From contig NZ_JBNNUK010000003.1 of assembly GCF_050279675.1 (NCBI RefSeq), forward strand, positions 186,001-250,000: DNA of 64,000 bases. Reading direction: 5' to 3'. Below the pieces are notes generated by a model. The model was not told where the DNA came from. It did not search any database and saw nothing but the letters and a program-made list of their open reading frames with translations. Below, in pieces: positions 17,228-26,835 of the stretch (position 1 is its first letter; each line of letters starts with the position of its first letter). This stretch comes from Viridibacillus sp050279675 (lineage in GTDB: Bacteria > Bacillota > Bacilli > Bacillales_A > Planococcaceae). A program made the position numbers and the translations under genes.

Positions 17228-17734
17228 TTATTTTACTAGTTCTTTAACAGCTGCTAATGCACCTTCATAATCTGGATGGTTTGTACCTTCTGATACATAC
17301 TCTGCATAAACAACTTTTCCAGCTTGATCTACAACGAAAACAGAACGCGCTAATAAACGAAGTTCTTTCATATGTACACCATAAGAATCACCGAATGACA
17401 TATTACGATGATCTGATAATGTATAAACATTTTCGATACCGTTCGCACCGCACCAGCGTTTTTGAGCGAATGGTAAGTCACATGAAATTGTTAAAATGGC
17501 AACGTCTTCACCTAATTCAGAAGCAGCTTCATTGAAACGACGTGTTTGTGCATCACATACACCTGTGTCAATTGAAGGTACTACACTTATTAGACGAATT
17601 TTACCTTCATAATCTTGTAATGTTTTTTCAGAAAGATCTGGAGCTAGCACTGTAAAACCAGGTGCTTGATCACCTACTTTTACTTCGTTACCTACTAATG
17701 TTACAGGGTTGTTTTTAAATGTTACTTGTACCAT
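17228..17734 (-). CDS. tpx: Thiol peroxidase, atypical 2-Cys peroxiredoxin
   Basis: Reduces peroxides with electrons from thioredoxin. The peroxidatic Cys60 lies in DTGVCDAQTRRFN and the resolving Cys95 in RWCGANG, with an additional Cys85 between them. The 168-residue length matches bacterial Tpx. It follows the RDD gene by only 24 bp and may be co-transcribed with sppA and the RDD gene. Confidence 0.96.
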   Translation of the reverse strand: MVQVTFKNNPVTLVGNEVKVGDQAPGFTVLAPDLSEKTLQDYEGKIRLISVVPSIDTGVCDAQTRRFNEAASELGEDVAILTISCDLPFAQKRWCGANGIENVYTLSDHRNMSFGDSYGVHMKELRLLARSVFVVDQAGKVVYAEYVSEGTNHPDYEGALAAVKELVK

Positions 17735-17758
17735 TTCAACGCCTCCTTGTATTTAATC

Positions 17759-18385
17759 TTACTCGAATCTTTTAGGCTCTTGCAACTGAGAGACCTCAGA
17801 ATCGACTGCTTCTTTATCAACTGTTAGATTTCCCTCTTCTTTTGATGCAGCAACAGTAGGTTCTTTATGTTCTACTTGTACCATCTTATCATGTTTTTCA
17901 TAAGTATTTTCATGAACTACAATTGTATCTGCAATATAATCATGTAAACCCTTTTTATTTGGTGTAAAAGCTACCATCCAATAGATAACTGGTAAAGTAG
18001 CAGAAAAGAATCTCCCAATCCATTCACGGAAAATTACTGTACCCCACTTTAACTTACCCTCTTTTACATGAACCACTTTCAGTCCAAAGACCATTTTCCC
18101 TACCGTTTGATTCCAAAACTTTGTCATAATAACAAAATATAAATAGAAAATAACACTAGAGACAATTGTTACAGGCGCATACCATGGCGTATTACCAGTA
18201 TCGATTCCAAGTATTGTCACAATCGGATTCATTGTTAAGCCCGAAATTGCACTAATGATAGCTAAATCCAATAAGTAAGCCCAAAACCTCACCCAGAACC
18301 CAGCTGGTTTTAACTGATATTGTTCTATTTTTCTAACCTGTACCGGCTCTTGACTAATCATGTGTACCTCAACAAATTCCGTCAA
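17759..18385 (-). CDS. yteJ: RDD family membrane protein (YteJ-like)
   Basis: The RDD signature appears as GFWVRFWAYLLDLAI, followed by two more membrane segments and an acidic hydrophilic tail of about 60 residues. RDD proteins are small membrane proteins, some proposed as ion exchangers, with no settled role here. Directly downstream of sppA it matches B. subtilis yteJ. The start is TTG; AAGGGG lies nine bases before it, just after the sppA stop. Confidence 0.85.
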   Translation of the reverse strand: MTEFVEVHMISQEPVQVRKIEQYQLKPAGFWVRFWAYLLDLAIISAISGLTMNPIVTILGIDTGNTPWYAPVTIVSSVIFYLYFVIMTKFWNQTVGKMVFGLKVVHVKEGKLKWGTVIFREWIGRFFSATLPVIYWMVAFTPNKKGLHDYIADTIVVHENTYEKHDKMVQVEHKEPTVAASKEEGNLTVDKEAVDSEVSQLQEPKRFE

Positions 18386-18398
18386 TTTTCATCGCCCC

Positions 18399-19421
18399 TT
18401 ACTCATCACCGTACATATACATCATACGCGGTGCAGAATTGTAGTTAGAAAGAATTTTACTAATTGCTTGTGTTTCAGCAGATGCGCCAAATAGATTATT
18501 CATTTTCACAGAGAATAGTGAAGTCCAATCTTCTGAAGTAGCATATTCAAATACTTCAGCACCTTCTAGTTTATGGTCCTTTTTCATCGCTTCAATCGTA
18601 TCTTCTGCATAGCCGATTTCATCAGCTAAGCCAGCTTTAATAGCCTGTGTACCATTTAATATTCGACCATCAGCAACTTTCTTAACATCTTTTTCACTCA
18701 TGCCACGGCCATCTTCAATAACATCTACAAATCGTTCATAAGAATCATTAATCATTTCTTGTAGCATAGCGCGCTCATCAGACGTCATTTCACGTGTAGG
18801 ACTCATTATATCTTTGTACTTACCTGTTTTGATTGTTTGAAATTCAATTCCGTATTTCTCTGCTAATTTACCGTAATTCAACCCTTGCATGATTACACCA
18901 ATTGATCCGGTCATCGTCTCTTCATCTAAAAAGATTTTATCAGCTGGTGCTGAAATATAATAACCACCTGATGCAGCCATTGATCCCATAGATACATACA
19001 ATGGAATTTTTCGTTTTTCTTGAAGTTCTTTAATCTTGTCATAAATCTGTTTCGATTCAATAACAGTACCTCCTGGTGAGTTCACTTTTAAAACTACACC
19101 TTTAACAGATTTATCATCTATAATCGACTCTAATTGATTCATAAAGAACTGATGATTATAGCTTGCTGCTCCTCCTAGTAAAGAACCAGAGCCCCCGTTA
19201 TCTTGAATTGTACCGTTTACGGATAAAACAGCAATTCGTTTATTTAAGTCACCTGATTCGATTGGCAGTTCACTGTATGTAGTGCCACCAGACATATTAA
19301 GCACGTTATCGAATGTTGATGTAAAATCCGTCGTTGCAATCTTTAATACAGTATTTACACCAATTGAAGCAACTAATAATAATGCAGCTGCTCCTAAAGC
19401 GATCCATCTTTTTGTATTCAT
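18399..19421 (-). CDS. sppA: Signal peptide peptidase SppA
   Basis: A membrane-anchored serine protease that degrades cleaved signal peptides. One N-terminal membrane segment (about 6-27) is followed by the crotonase-like S49 domain with the Ser/Lys dyad, Ser151 in MAASGGYY and Lys203 in TGKYKD by comparison with the family. The length is 340 residues. AAAGGAGG precedes the ATG. It heads the sppA-yteJ-tpx cluster. Confidence 0.95.
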   Translation of the reverse strand: MNTKRWIALGAAALLLVASIGVNTVLKIATTDFTSTFDNVLNMSGGTTYSELPIESGDLNKRIAVLSVNGTIQDNGGSGSLLGGAASYNHQFFMNQLESIIDDKSVKGVVLKVNSPGGTVIESKQIYDKIKELQEKRKIPLYVSMGSMAASGGYYISAPADKIFLDEETMTGSIGVIMQGLNYGKLAEKYGIEFQTIKTGKYKDIMSPTREMTSDERAMLQEMINDSYERFVDVIEDGRGMSEKDVKKVADGRILNGTQAIKAGLADEIGYAEDTIEAMKKDHKLEGAEVFEYATSEDWTSLFSVKMNNLFGASAETQAISKILSNYNSAPRMMYMYGDE

Positions 19422-19495
19422 ATTCTCTTTTCCTCCTTTTACCTTCTTTTAACTTACGAACCAAACTTCTAAATGTTTCAATTTTTTTCAAATTA

Positions 19496-20392
19496 CTAAT
19501 TTCTAGATTTTCTAACTTCTATAATTTTAGTAATTGAAAATAATATTAATGCTACCCATATGAATGAAAATGATAATAAATCTATTCCACTAAACGATTC
19601 TCCATAAACAATTACACCTAAAAATAACATTATTGTTGGTGATACATATTGGATAAATCCAACTAAATATAATGGAATCTTCTGCGCTCCTGTAGCAAAT
19701 AATATTAATGGCACGGCAGTTACGATACCTGTTCCTATAATAAGTACGTCTGTTTTCATATCAGTATGTAAAAATGAAATATTTCCGTGGAAATAAACAT
19801 AAACATAATATGCCACGGCAACAGGTAATATAAAGAATGTCTCTAAAACTAGTCCTCTTGTAGCATCTACTAGTACTTTCTTTTTCAGTAAACCATACAC
19901 ACCAAATGTCAATGCTAAACCGAATGACAGCCAAGGAATCTGGCCGTATGAAATAACTAATATTAAAACGCCAATTGCGGCAATTATGAAAGACATTACT
20001 TGTGCTTTAGATAGTTTTTCTTTTAAAAAGAATATCCCTAATAAAACAGATACTAACGGATTCATATAGTAACCTAAGCTTGACTCAACAATATGATTAT
20101 TATTCACAGCCCATATGTATAAAAACCAATTGAGTGAAATTAAATAAGCAGCAGTAACGAGTAACCAAAATGATTTTGGATGCTGCCATAACTGTTTCAA
20201 ATCCACTAATAACATTTTTCCTTGCTTCATGATACACACAAATATTAATGTTAAAATAAATGACCAAATTACTCGTCCTGCTAAAACCTCTTCGCTTGCA
20301 ACATGCTGTAATCCTTTCCAATATAGTGGAAAGATACCCCATATAATATAAGCTCCTAAGGCAGAAAGTATACCTTTCTTTTCTTCCTGGAT
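19496..20392 (-). CDS. rarD: RarD/EamA family permease, no canonical start codon
   Basis: Ten hydrophobic segments characterise this DMT-superfamily exporter; RarD proteins are about 300 residues. The same frame encodes typical RarD N-terminal sequence (LGAYIIWGIFPLYWKGL and AGRVIWSF) well upstream of any ATG, GTG or TTG. The frame is bounded by a TGA three codons before an ATC at 20392, and GAGGTG sits five bases before that ATC. Using it gives 298 residues, the family length. The first canonical codon (GTG at 20239) would delete the first membrane segments. Either a rare ATC start, a start-codon mutation or a sequence error is involved, so the gene may be non-functional. Confidence 0.6.
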   Translation of the reverse strand: MQEEKKGILSALGAYIIWGIFPLYWKGLQHVASEEVLAGRVIWSFILTLIFVCIMKQGKMLLVDLKQLWQHPKSFWLLVTAAYLISLNWFLYIWAVNNNHIVESSLGYYMNPLVSVLLGIFFLKEKLSKAQVMSFIIAAIGVLILVISYGQIPWLSFGLALTFGVYGLLKKKVLVDATRGLVLETFFILPVAVAYYVYVYFHGNISFLHTDMKTDVLIIGTGIVTAVPLILFATGAQKIPLYLVGFIQYVSPTIMLFLGVIVYGESFSGIDLLSFSFIWVALILFSITKIIEVRKSRN

Positions 20393-20472
20393 AGTAACAC
20401 CTCATTCTATATTCAATTTATAGATTACCGCTATAATTATATGACTTTAGTGTACGAAAGTAAACGTAACAT

Positions 20473-20522
20473 AAAAAAGAAGGCCTATTCCTCTGCTATA
20501 TTGCAGTGACTATAGACCTTCT
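20473..20522 (-). terminator. Terminator of the acyl-CoA synthetase gene
   Basis: On the minus strand AGAAGG and CCTTCT close an imperfect long stem with inner CTGC/GCAG; TTTTTT follows. Confidence 0.78.
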
Positions 20523-20534
20523 ATATTACTATCA

Positions 20535-22112
20535 TTATGCTTTATTTAATTCTAGATTTCTTAATTCAATACGACGGATTTTACCCGAAGTTGTTTTCGG
20601 TAATTCATCTATAAACTCAATCGCCCTCGGATATTTATACGGAGCTGTTAGCTGTTTTACATGGTCTTGTAACTCTTGAATAAGCGTAGTTGAAACATAA
20701 TCTTCTTTATTTTTTAAGACGACAAATGCTTTTACGATATTACCGCGAATCTCATCTGGACTTGCAATCACCGCGCACTCTTGTACTGCAGGGTGTTTTA
20801 CTAAAGCATCCTCTACTTCAAATGGTCCAATTGTATATCCTGAACTAATAATAATATCGTCAGAACGCCCTTCAAACCAGAAGTATCCATCTTCATCCTT
20901 TTTAGCTTGATCTCCTGTAATGTAATAATCCCCACGGAATTGCATGCTCGTTCTTTCAGGATCTTTTAAATACTCTTTAAAAAGGGCAGGCGTTGATACA
21001 TGAACAGCGATATCGCCAACTTCTCCGGCCAGGCATGGTTTACCATATTCATCAACAACATCAACGATATTACCTGGTGTTGGTTTCCCCATTGAACCTG
21101 GTCTCGCTTCCATACCTTTCATCGTGCCAACTAATAATGTATTTTCTGTTTGCCCATAGCCATCACGAACTTCTAATGTAAATAATCTGGCAAATACATC
21201 TATTACCTCACGATTTAACGGTTCACCTGCAGAAACGGCACTGTGTAATGCAGATAGATTATATTCTCCTAAACCGTCCACTTTTGCCATAATACGATAT
21301 TCTGTTGGCGTACAGCATAATGCATTTACTTTATAATTTTCTAATAGTTGCAGGTATTTTGTTGCTTCGAATTTGCCATTATAAACAAAACCAGTAGCTC
21401 CACTTCCTAATACCGATAGAAACGGGCTCCAAATCCATTTTTGCCAACCAGGACTTGCCGTTGCCCATACTAGATCACCATCTTCAATACCAAGCCAATG
21501 AGCTGCCGCTGTTTTTAAATGTGCGTAAGCCCAACCGTGAGTATGGACAACACCTTTAGGGTTCCCCGTTGTACCACTTGTATATGATAAAAACGCCATA
21601 TCTGTATTTTTTGTCGGTGCCATATCAAATTGTTCAGATGTTGTTTCTGCTTCTTGAATAAGTTCAATCCAAGGTTTATGTGCTTGGCCAATAACAAAAA
21701 GTTTTAAGCCTTCTAAATGTTTCACTTCATCAAATTGTTCAATATATGGCTCATAAGAAACGATGGCTTTGGCTTCACTATGTACAAGGCGATAATCGAT
21801 ATCCTTTGCACGTAACATTTCAGAACTAGGAATGACAACTAATCCTGCTTTTAGTGCAGCCACATAGGTAACATATGCTTCGATTAAGCGAGGCACCATA
21901 ATAAGGATTACATCACCTTTTTTTAAGCCATGGTTAGTAAATACATTCGCCACTTTATTTGCCTTTTTTATTAAGTCAGCATAAGTGATTTCATCTGTAT
22001 TACCGTTTTCATTTTCATAAACAATGGCTTTCCTTGCCTCATCATGTATATACTTTTCAAATTCCTCGACTAAATTATAATCTTCTGGCGCAAGTAAATC
22101 TTCGCGTTTCAT
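20535..22112 (-). CDS. ytcI: AMP-forming acyl-CoA synthetase (YtcI-like)
   Basis: Activates a carboxylic acid to acyl-AMP and then acyl-CoA. Adenylate-forming motifs are in order: YTSGTTGNPKGV near 180, GYGQTEN near 310, TGDQAKKDEDGY with GRSDDIIISSG near 405-430, and the catalytic C-terminal Lys in TTSGKIRR. The 525-residue length and the place before sspA-thiI-nifZ match B. subtilis ytcI, a relative of acetyl-, short- and branched-chain acyl-CoA synthetases. Substrate cannot be read from sequence. AAGGGGG precedes the ATG. Confidence 0.88.
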   Translation of the reverse strand: MKREDLLAPEDYNLVEEFEKYIHDEARKAIVYENENGNTDEITYADLIKKANKVANVFTNHGLKKGDVILIMVPRLIEAYVTYVAALKAGLVVIPSSEMLRAKDIDYRLVHSEAKAIVSYEPYIEQFDEVKHLEGLKLFVIGQAHKPWIELIQEAETTSEQFDMAPTKNTDMAFLSYTSGTTGNPKGVVHTHGWAYAHLKTAAAHWLGIEDGDLVWATASPGWQKWIWSPFLSVLGSGATGFVYNGKFEATKYLQLLENYKVNALCCTPTEYRIMAKVDGLGEYNLSALHSAVSAGEPLNREVIDVFARLFTLEVRDGYGQTENTLLVGTMKGMEARPGSMGKPTPGNIVDVVDEYGKPCLAGEVGDIAVHVSTPALFKEYLKDPERTSMQFRGDYYITGDQAKKDEDGYFWFEGRSDDIIISSGYTIGPFEVEDALVKHPAVQECAVIASPDEIRGNIVKAFVVLKNKEDYVSTTLIQELQDHVKQLTAPYKYPRAIEFIDELPKTTSGKIRRIELRNLELNKA

Positions 22113-22228
22113 GAAATAATCCCCCTTAAGTTGCTCATAATAAGAACATTTATATTATACAGAAAATTCAAACTTCGCACAACTCGCGTACATTATCAAG
22201 TCTTAGTACTAGGTGATAAAAATAACAC

Positions 22229-22264
22229 AAAAAGAAGCCGATGACAAATCTGCCACCGGCTTCT
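22229..22264 (-). terminator. Terminator of the spore protein gene
   Basis: AGAAGCCG and CGGCTTCT pair on the minus strand, followed by TTTT. Confidence 0.85.
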
Positions 22265-22287
22265 CCATCAGTTACATAATCATTTGA

Positions 22288-22488
22288 TTATTTGTTGTAA
22301 CCTTTTAATTGTTGTTCCGCCATTTGCACTAATCGCTTAGTGATTTCTCCGCCAACGGAACCGTTAGCACGCGATGATGCGTCTGGACCAAGTTGCACTC
22401 CGAATTCTTGTGCGATTTCGTATTTCATTTGGTCGATCGCTTGTTTAGCACCTGCTACTTCAAGTGGATTTGAATTTGAATTTGCCAT
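22288..22488 (-). CDS. sspA: Alpha/beta-type small acid-soluble spore protein
   Basis: A 66-residue DNA-coating protein of the spore core that protects against UV and is degraded by GPR protease at germination. The conserved YEIAQEFGV cleavage region and GGEITKRLVQMAEQQL end are present. The ribosome site AAGGAGGTGAT is nearly a full complement of the 16S rRNA tail and favours this ATG over one three codons earlier. Expression is expected in the forespore; no sigma-G promoter was assigned. Which of several paralogues this is cannot be told. Confidence 0.95.
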   Translation of the reverse strand: MANSNSNPLEVAGAKQAIDQMKYEIAQEFGVQLGPDASSRANGSVGGEITKRLVQMAEQQLKGYNK

Positions 22489-22568
22489 GTGTATCACCTC
22501 CTTGTGAATATAGAATGCGCTGAAGGAGGGATTTCATACAGGCAAATTACAGGAAATTCTTTCTTCTA

Positions 22569-23771
22569 TTAGAGTAAATCTGCAAATTCATCTTGCTTCT
22601 GATTCGGGAATGTATGAATTTCGCGGTTTTGTACCGCTTTTTTAATCATTTCATCGAAGTCAGTAAAGCTTTCATAATACACAACTTTCTCTAATTTCGG
22701 TTTTGTTTTTGGACTTGCTGGTGTAAAGACCGTACAGCAGTCCTCATATGGACGTATTGAAATATCATAAGTATCAATCTTTCTTGCTACATCAATAATT
22801 TCTAATTTATCATATGTGATTAACGGACGTAAAATAGGCGTTGAAGTTACTTCATTGATAGCAGCTAAGCTTTCTAAAGTCTGGCTCGCTACTTGCCCTA
22901 AGTTCTCCCCAGTTACAATTGCAGTTGCACCGATTTCTTCGCGTACTGCATCTGAAATTTTCATCATCATACGACGTGTTGAAGTCATAGTTACGTTTTC
23001 TGGCACTTGTTGTTGGATTACTTGTTGTATTTCAGTAAATGGAATGATATGCAGACGTACATTCGCGCCGAAGCGACTCATTCTTTCGGCTAAATCTTTA
23101 ACTTTTTCAAGTGAACGATCACTTGTATATGGTGGGCTAAAGAAATGAATTGCCTCAATTCGCACTCCGCGTTTCATCATATAATAGCCTGCAACTGGAC
23201 TGTCGATACCGCCAGATAATAATAGCAATGCTTTTCCGTTTGCACCGACTGGTAAACCACCAGCACCTGGAATGACTTCTACCATCATATATACTGCATG
23301 TTCACGTACTTCAATACGAAGTTCGATTTCAGGTTCTTTCATTTGAACATGTAAATTTGGAATATTCCTTAAAACATGTCCTCCCATTTCAAGTTGTAAC
23401 TCATAAGTATCTAATGGAAATCTTTTATCTGAACGTTTTGCATTTACTTTGAACGTTTTACCATCTGTATCGATTGATTTCATAATATTAATCGCAAGTT
23501 CTTTCATTGCATCCAAAGTTGGTTCACATTTTGCAACTGGACTAAAAGAATGTATACCAAAAACTGTTGGTAATCGTTTAATTAGTTCATCCATATCATC
23601 GTCTTTATCACTGCTAATATACATACGATCTCGTTCTGCACGAATTTTCATATCTGGTATATCTGCAAATGAGAAGCGTAAATTTTCTCTTAATCGCGTG
23701 ATAAATTGTTTTCGGTTACGTCCTTTTGTCGTTAATTCACCGTAACGTATTAGTATTTCATGCCATTTCAT
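22569..23771 (-). CDS. thiI: tRNA 4-thiouridine synthetase ThiI
   Basis: Adenylates U8 of tRNA and inserts sulfur delivered by the adjacent cysteine desulfurase. An N-terminal ferredoxin-like part and THUMP domain (about 60-165) precede the PP-loop LLSGGIDSPVAGYY near residue 185. The C-terminal rhodanese domain of the E. coli enzyme is absent, as is normal in Bacillus (400 residues). Its ATG overlaps the nifZ stop by four bases, which supports coupled synthesis. Confidence 0.96.
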   Translation of the reverse strand: MKWHEILIRYGELTTKGRNRKQFITRLRENLRFSFADIPDMKIRAERDRMYISSDKDDDMDELIKRLPTVFGIHSFSPVAKCEPTLDAMKELAINIMKSIDTDGKTFKVNAKRSDKRFPLDTYELQLEMGGHVLRNIPNLHVQMKEPEIELRIEVREHAVYMMVEVIPGAGGLPVGANGKALLLLSGGIDSPVAGYYMMKRGVRIEAIHFFSPPYTSDRSLEKVKDLAERMSRFGANVRLHIIPFTEIQQVIQQQVPENVTMTSTRRMMMKISDAVREEIGATAIVTGENLGQVASQTLESLAAINEVTSTPILRPLITYDKLEIIDVARKIDTYDISIRPYEDCCTVFTPASPKTKPKLEKVVYYESFTDFDEMIKKAVQNREIHTFPNQKQDEFADLL

Positions 23772-24916
23772 AGTTGAATTGTCTCTCCTTTTAATTGTTT
23801 CATCATTTTCGCAAATACTACTTTAAATTGTTCTATATCCGAATTTGTTAAGTCATTGCCAAGACTTATACGAATAACACCTTTTTCGAAACTTTCTTCT
23901 ATTTGAAGAGCTTCTATAACATGACTAATACTTGAATCTTTTGAGGAACACGCACTAGATGTTGAAACGATAAACCCTTCACTTTGCAATGCATTGACAA
24001 CAACTTCACCTTTTAAGCCTCTTACACTGCAACTTATAATATGTGGTGCACCATTATTATTTGAAATAATGTGGACATGATAAAATTTATTGAAAAATGC
24101 ATGTAAATCCTCGCGCCACTTTTCAAATTTTGTTGTATTCTCTGCCATTTGCTCCACAGCTAAGCGCATGGCTTTTGCTAATGCAACATTTTGAGGTACT
24201 GCAACAGTTCCACTACGGTAACCTAATTCTTGTCCGCCACCATGTAGTATCGGTTGAATTTTAATACGCTTAGAAAAAGCTAATAGGCCTGTTCCTTTTA
24301 AGCCATTTATCTTATGACCAGAAATGGTTAAAGCATCTGGGCCATTATTTCCTTGAAATTGCACCGGCAATTTTCCGAAGCTTTGTACTGCATCCACATG
24401 GAAAAATGCACGGCTATTTGCACGTATGATCTTCGCAATTTCCAAAATGGGTTGAATAGCACCCATTTCATTATTTACATGCATAATACTAACGAGCACT
24501 GTATCTTTACGAATTTTGCTTTGCAGGTCAAATAGTTTAACGCTTCCGTTTTTATCTACGTCAATAAATTCTAATTCGAAGCCTTCATTTGTTAAATGAC
24601 GAGCACTTTCGATAACAGATGGATGTTCGATCGAGGAGATTAGAATATGCTTACCACGATGCTGATTGGCTCTGGCAAGACCTTTAATAGCAAAGTTATT
24701 TGATTCTGTCCCACCTGACGTGAAAATTATATGCTCAGGCTCTGTTTTCAGAATTTGTGCGATTTGCTCTCTAGCTTTCATTAATAATGTGTTGGCTTCT
24801 GTACCCATTTGATGAAGGGAAGCCGGATTTGCGTAATATCGTTCATTCGCTTGTATAAAAGTTTGCAATACGGCTGAATCTGGTTTTGTCGTCGCGCTAT
24901 GATCAAGATAAATCAA
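23768..24916 (-). CDS. nifZ: Cysteine desulfurase dedicated to ThiI
   Basis: A PLP-dependent enzyme that takes sulfur from cysteine as an enzyme persulfide. The Schiff-base Lys is in SGHKINGLKG, the mobile sulfur-carrying Cys in SSACSSKD, and the N-terminus starts IYLDHSATTKP. The TTG at 24916 gives 382 residues, with GAAGG at eight bases; the longer frame would run through the ezrA terminator. In B. subtilis NifZ is the specific partner of ThiI in 4-thiouridine formation. Confidence 0.92.
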   Translation of the reverse strand: MIYLDHSATTKPDSAVLQTFIQANERYYANPASLHQMGTEANTLLMKAREQIAQILKTEPEHIIFTSGGTESNNFAIKGLARANQHRGKHILISSIEHPSVIESARHLTNEGFELEFIDVDKNGSVKLFDLQSKIRKDTVLVSIMHVNNEMGAIQPILEIAKIIRANSRAFFHVDAVQSFGKLPVQFQGNNGPDALTISGHKINGLKGTGLLAFSKRIKIQPILHGGGQELGYRSGTVAVPQNVALAKAMRLAVEQMAENTTKFEKWREDLHAFFNKFYHVHIISNNNGAPHIISCSVRGLKGEVVVNALQSEGFIVSTSSACSSKDSSISHVIEALQIEESFEKGVIRISLGNDLTNSDIEQFKVVFAKMMKQLKGETIQL

Positions 24917-24941
24917 TTGTGTAACCTTCTCCTTCCAAAAG

Positions 24942-24974
24942 AAAGCCACCTGCACTCTACCGTGCGGTGGCTTT
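24942..24974 (-). terminator. Terminator of ezrA
   Basis: AAAGCCACC (24942-24950) pairs with GGTGGCTTT (24966-24974), with inner TGCAC/GTGC pairing; CTTTT follows on the minus strand. Confidence 0.85.
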
Positions 24975-24995
24975 ATGCTTCTCTTATTATGAACG

Positions 24996-26687
24996 TCAAT
25001 TGTCGTCTTTGGCAAGTACTTGAATTTTTTTCATAGCACCTGGTTCGGCTGCTTCTACGGCTGTTGCAGCATTTTCTAACGCTTTTGCATATCGGAATTC
25101 CCGGAATGCCTGCTCAGCCTCTAATAATCGTTGGTGCATTGTCGGATTAGACGCACGATAACGGTTACCATATTGAATAATTCTTTCAATTAATAATACG
25201 TTTTCAAGCATTTCTGTTGCTGTATTATGTACATCTTGAATACATTTTTCAGCGGTATCCAAATTCTTATGTACGGCTACCATATTTAACGGAACTTCCT
25301 TTAAGCTTTGAACAACTATAAATAACTGTTCTTCTGCTTCTTCCAAACGGACATCCATCTCTTCTGGAATCCCTGGAATATTCGCCTTATTTAACATTCT
25401 ATCTGTTTCATGCAATAACTGCTTGAGGTTTCCAAGTGTAGCTCTCGCTTTATTTTCATCAATTCTTAAGCTCTTTAAACGATCAGCAAAGCGATCTTGC
25501 TCTTCAAATAGACGTTCTGTTTCTTCTTTAACTCCCTTTAACTCCTCTTGCAAGCTAGAATAAGCCGATTGCTCTTCTTTTACTTGAATAGATAGTAATT
25601 CATATCTCTGACGAACTGACATCAATTGTTGTTTACAATTTGAAGGAAGTGCAGCATCTTTTTCTGATAAATGATATCCTTTTTGAACTTCTTCTGCCTC
25701 TTTTGCTGTTTCATCAATTGATATAATAACATTTTCTAATCTTGCACCAATTTGTTCAAAGTTTTCATCAACAAATCGCTTAGCCATTACTTCTTTTTCT
25801 AATGCATCATAAAATGAATCGATTTCATCTTTAATTTCATTTACTCGATGCTGTACTGAAGTTATGTTCAAATCAGCAATTTGTTGTTTAAATTCATCAA
25901 TGCTTTCTTCCATTACATCTAACTTTCCATTCAGTTCTAGATGTTTTAAGAAGAAAGATTGCTCTTCCATTTCACGTTGACCATTACGCAATTCATGAAT
26001 ATGAGATGGAATCTTGTGTTGAATATCAGTTAATAACGCTGGAATTTCATTTATCAACTTGAAAATTTGTTGCCCTTCTTCATCTAACGTAATAACAATT
26101 TCTCTTGCTTGTAAATAGTTACCTGATTCTGTTAGTACTTCATACTCTTCAAATTTCGGATTAAATGTCTCTAAACGTTTTTCTAATGGACCTGCAGCAG
26201 GACCATAAGAATATTGATGAGCTAACAACGTTTTTCTAGCTGAACGATACTGATCCTTCAACTGTTCAATTTCAATTCTGTTTTTCTCTTCACTACCGAT
26301 TAATTCACCAAGTTCTTTTAAAATTTGGATCATCTCTTGATCGTACTCATTAATACGTGATTCAATTTCTTTTTCAATGTCAGTCGCTTTGCCAAACTGG
26401 AATTTATCCACAAGTTCTTCAGCATCAAATAATAGCACGTCGATTTTAGGCATTTCAACGTCCATAAGCTCCGTCCATTTATTGCGCCATCGCTCAAACA
26501 TCTCTTCTGTTTGACCATTCATGTTCAGAGCTTTCACTTTTGTTAACTCTTCCAAAACGGGTTTGTTTTGAATTTGAAGTTTTTTCTGATCCAACCTCTG
26601 AATTTCTTTATTATGTTTTCGACGCAAAATGAAAATGAATGCTACTATAATACATAGTACGATTATAACGGGAATGATATACTGCAT
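24996..26687 (-). CDS. ezrA: Septation ring regulator EzrA
   Basis: A negative regulator of FtsZ ring assembly. The N-terminal membrane segment (about residues 3-20) is followed by a long, almost entirely helical cytoplasmic region rich in Glu, Lys, Leu and Gln with four to five coiled-coil stretches, matching the spectrin-like repeats of EzrA. The length of 563 residues equals the B. subtilis protein, as does its position next to nifZ and hisJ. AGGGGGT precedes the ATG. Confidence 0.95.
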   Translation of the reverse strand: MQYIIPVIIVLCIIVAFIFILRRKHNKEIQRLDQKKLQIQNKPVLEELTKVKALNMNGQTEEMFERWRNKWTELMDVEMPKIDVLLFDAEELVDKFQFGKATDIEKEIESRINEYDQEMIQILKELGELIGSEEKNRIEIEQLKDQYRSARKTLLAHQYSYGPAAGPLEKRLETFNPKFEEYEVLTESGNYLQAREIVITLDEEGQQIFKLINEIPALLTDIQHKIPSHIHELRNGQREMEEQSFFLKHLELNGKLDVMEESIDEFKQQIADLNITSVQHRVNEIKDEIDSFYDALEKEVMAKRFVDENFEQIGARLENVIISIDETAKEAEEVQKGYHLSEKDAALPSNCKQQLMSVRQRYELLSIQVKEEQSAYSSLQEELKGVKEETERLFEEQDRFADRLKSLRIDENKARATLGNLKQLLHETDRMLNKANIPGIPEEMDVRLEEAEEQLFIVVQSLKEVPLNMVAVHKNLDTAEKCIQDVHNTATEMLENVLLIERIIQYGNRYRASNPTMHQRLLEAEQAFREFRYAKALENAATAVEAAEPGAMKKIQVLAKDDN

Positions 26688-26835
26688 CGTAAGACCCCCT
26701 GTTCCTAAATCACTATTTCAGCCAATTAATTAACCTTAATATTACCATGTTTTCGGTGAATTTGTTTACCGTTTACACGTATTTTTAAAAAATATCTACC
26801 ATATCACTATATTATACAAGTTGGAGGAATATTTC

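Noticed and set aside
20100..20405. 101-codon minus-strand ORF starting with an ATG at 20405
   Set aside because: It is the neighbouring frame over the rarD N-terminus; its protein has no permease character, while the other frame does.
20451..20471. Possible CcpA cre box near the acyl-CoA synthetase terminator
   Set aside because: The central CG of the cre pattern does not align, and the site lies downstream of the gene.
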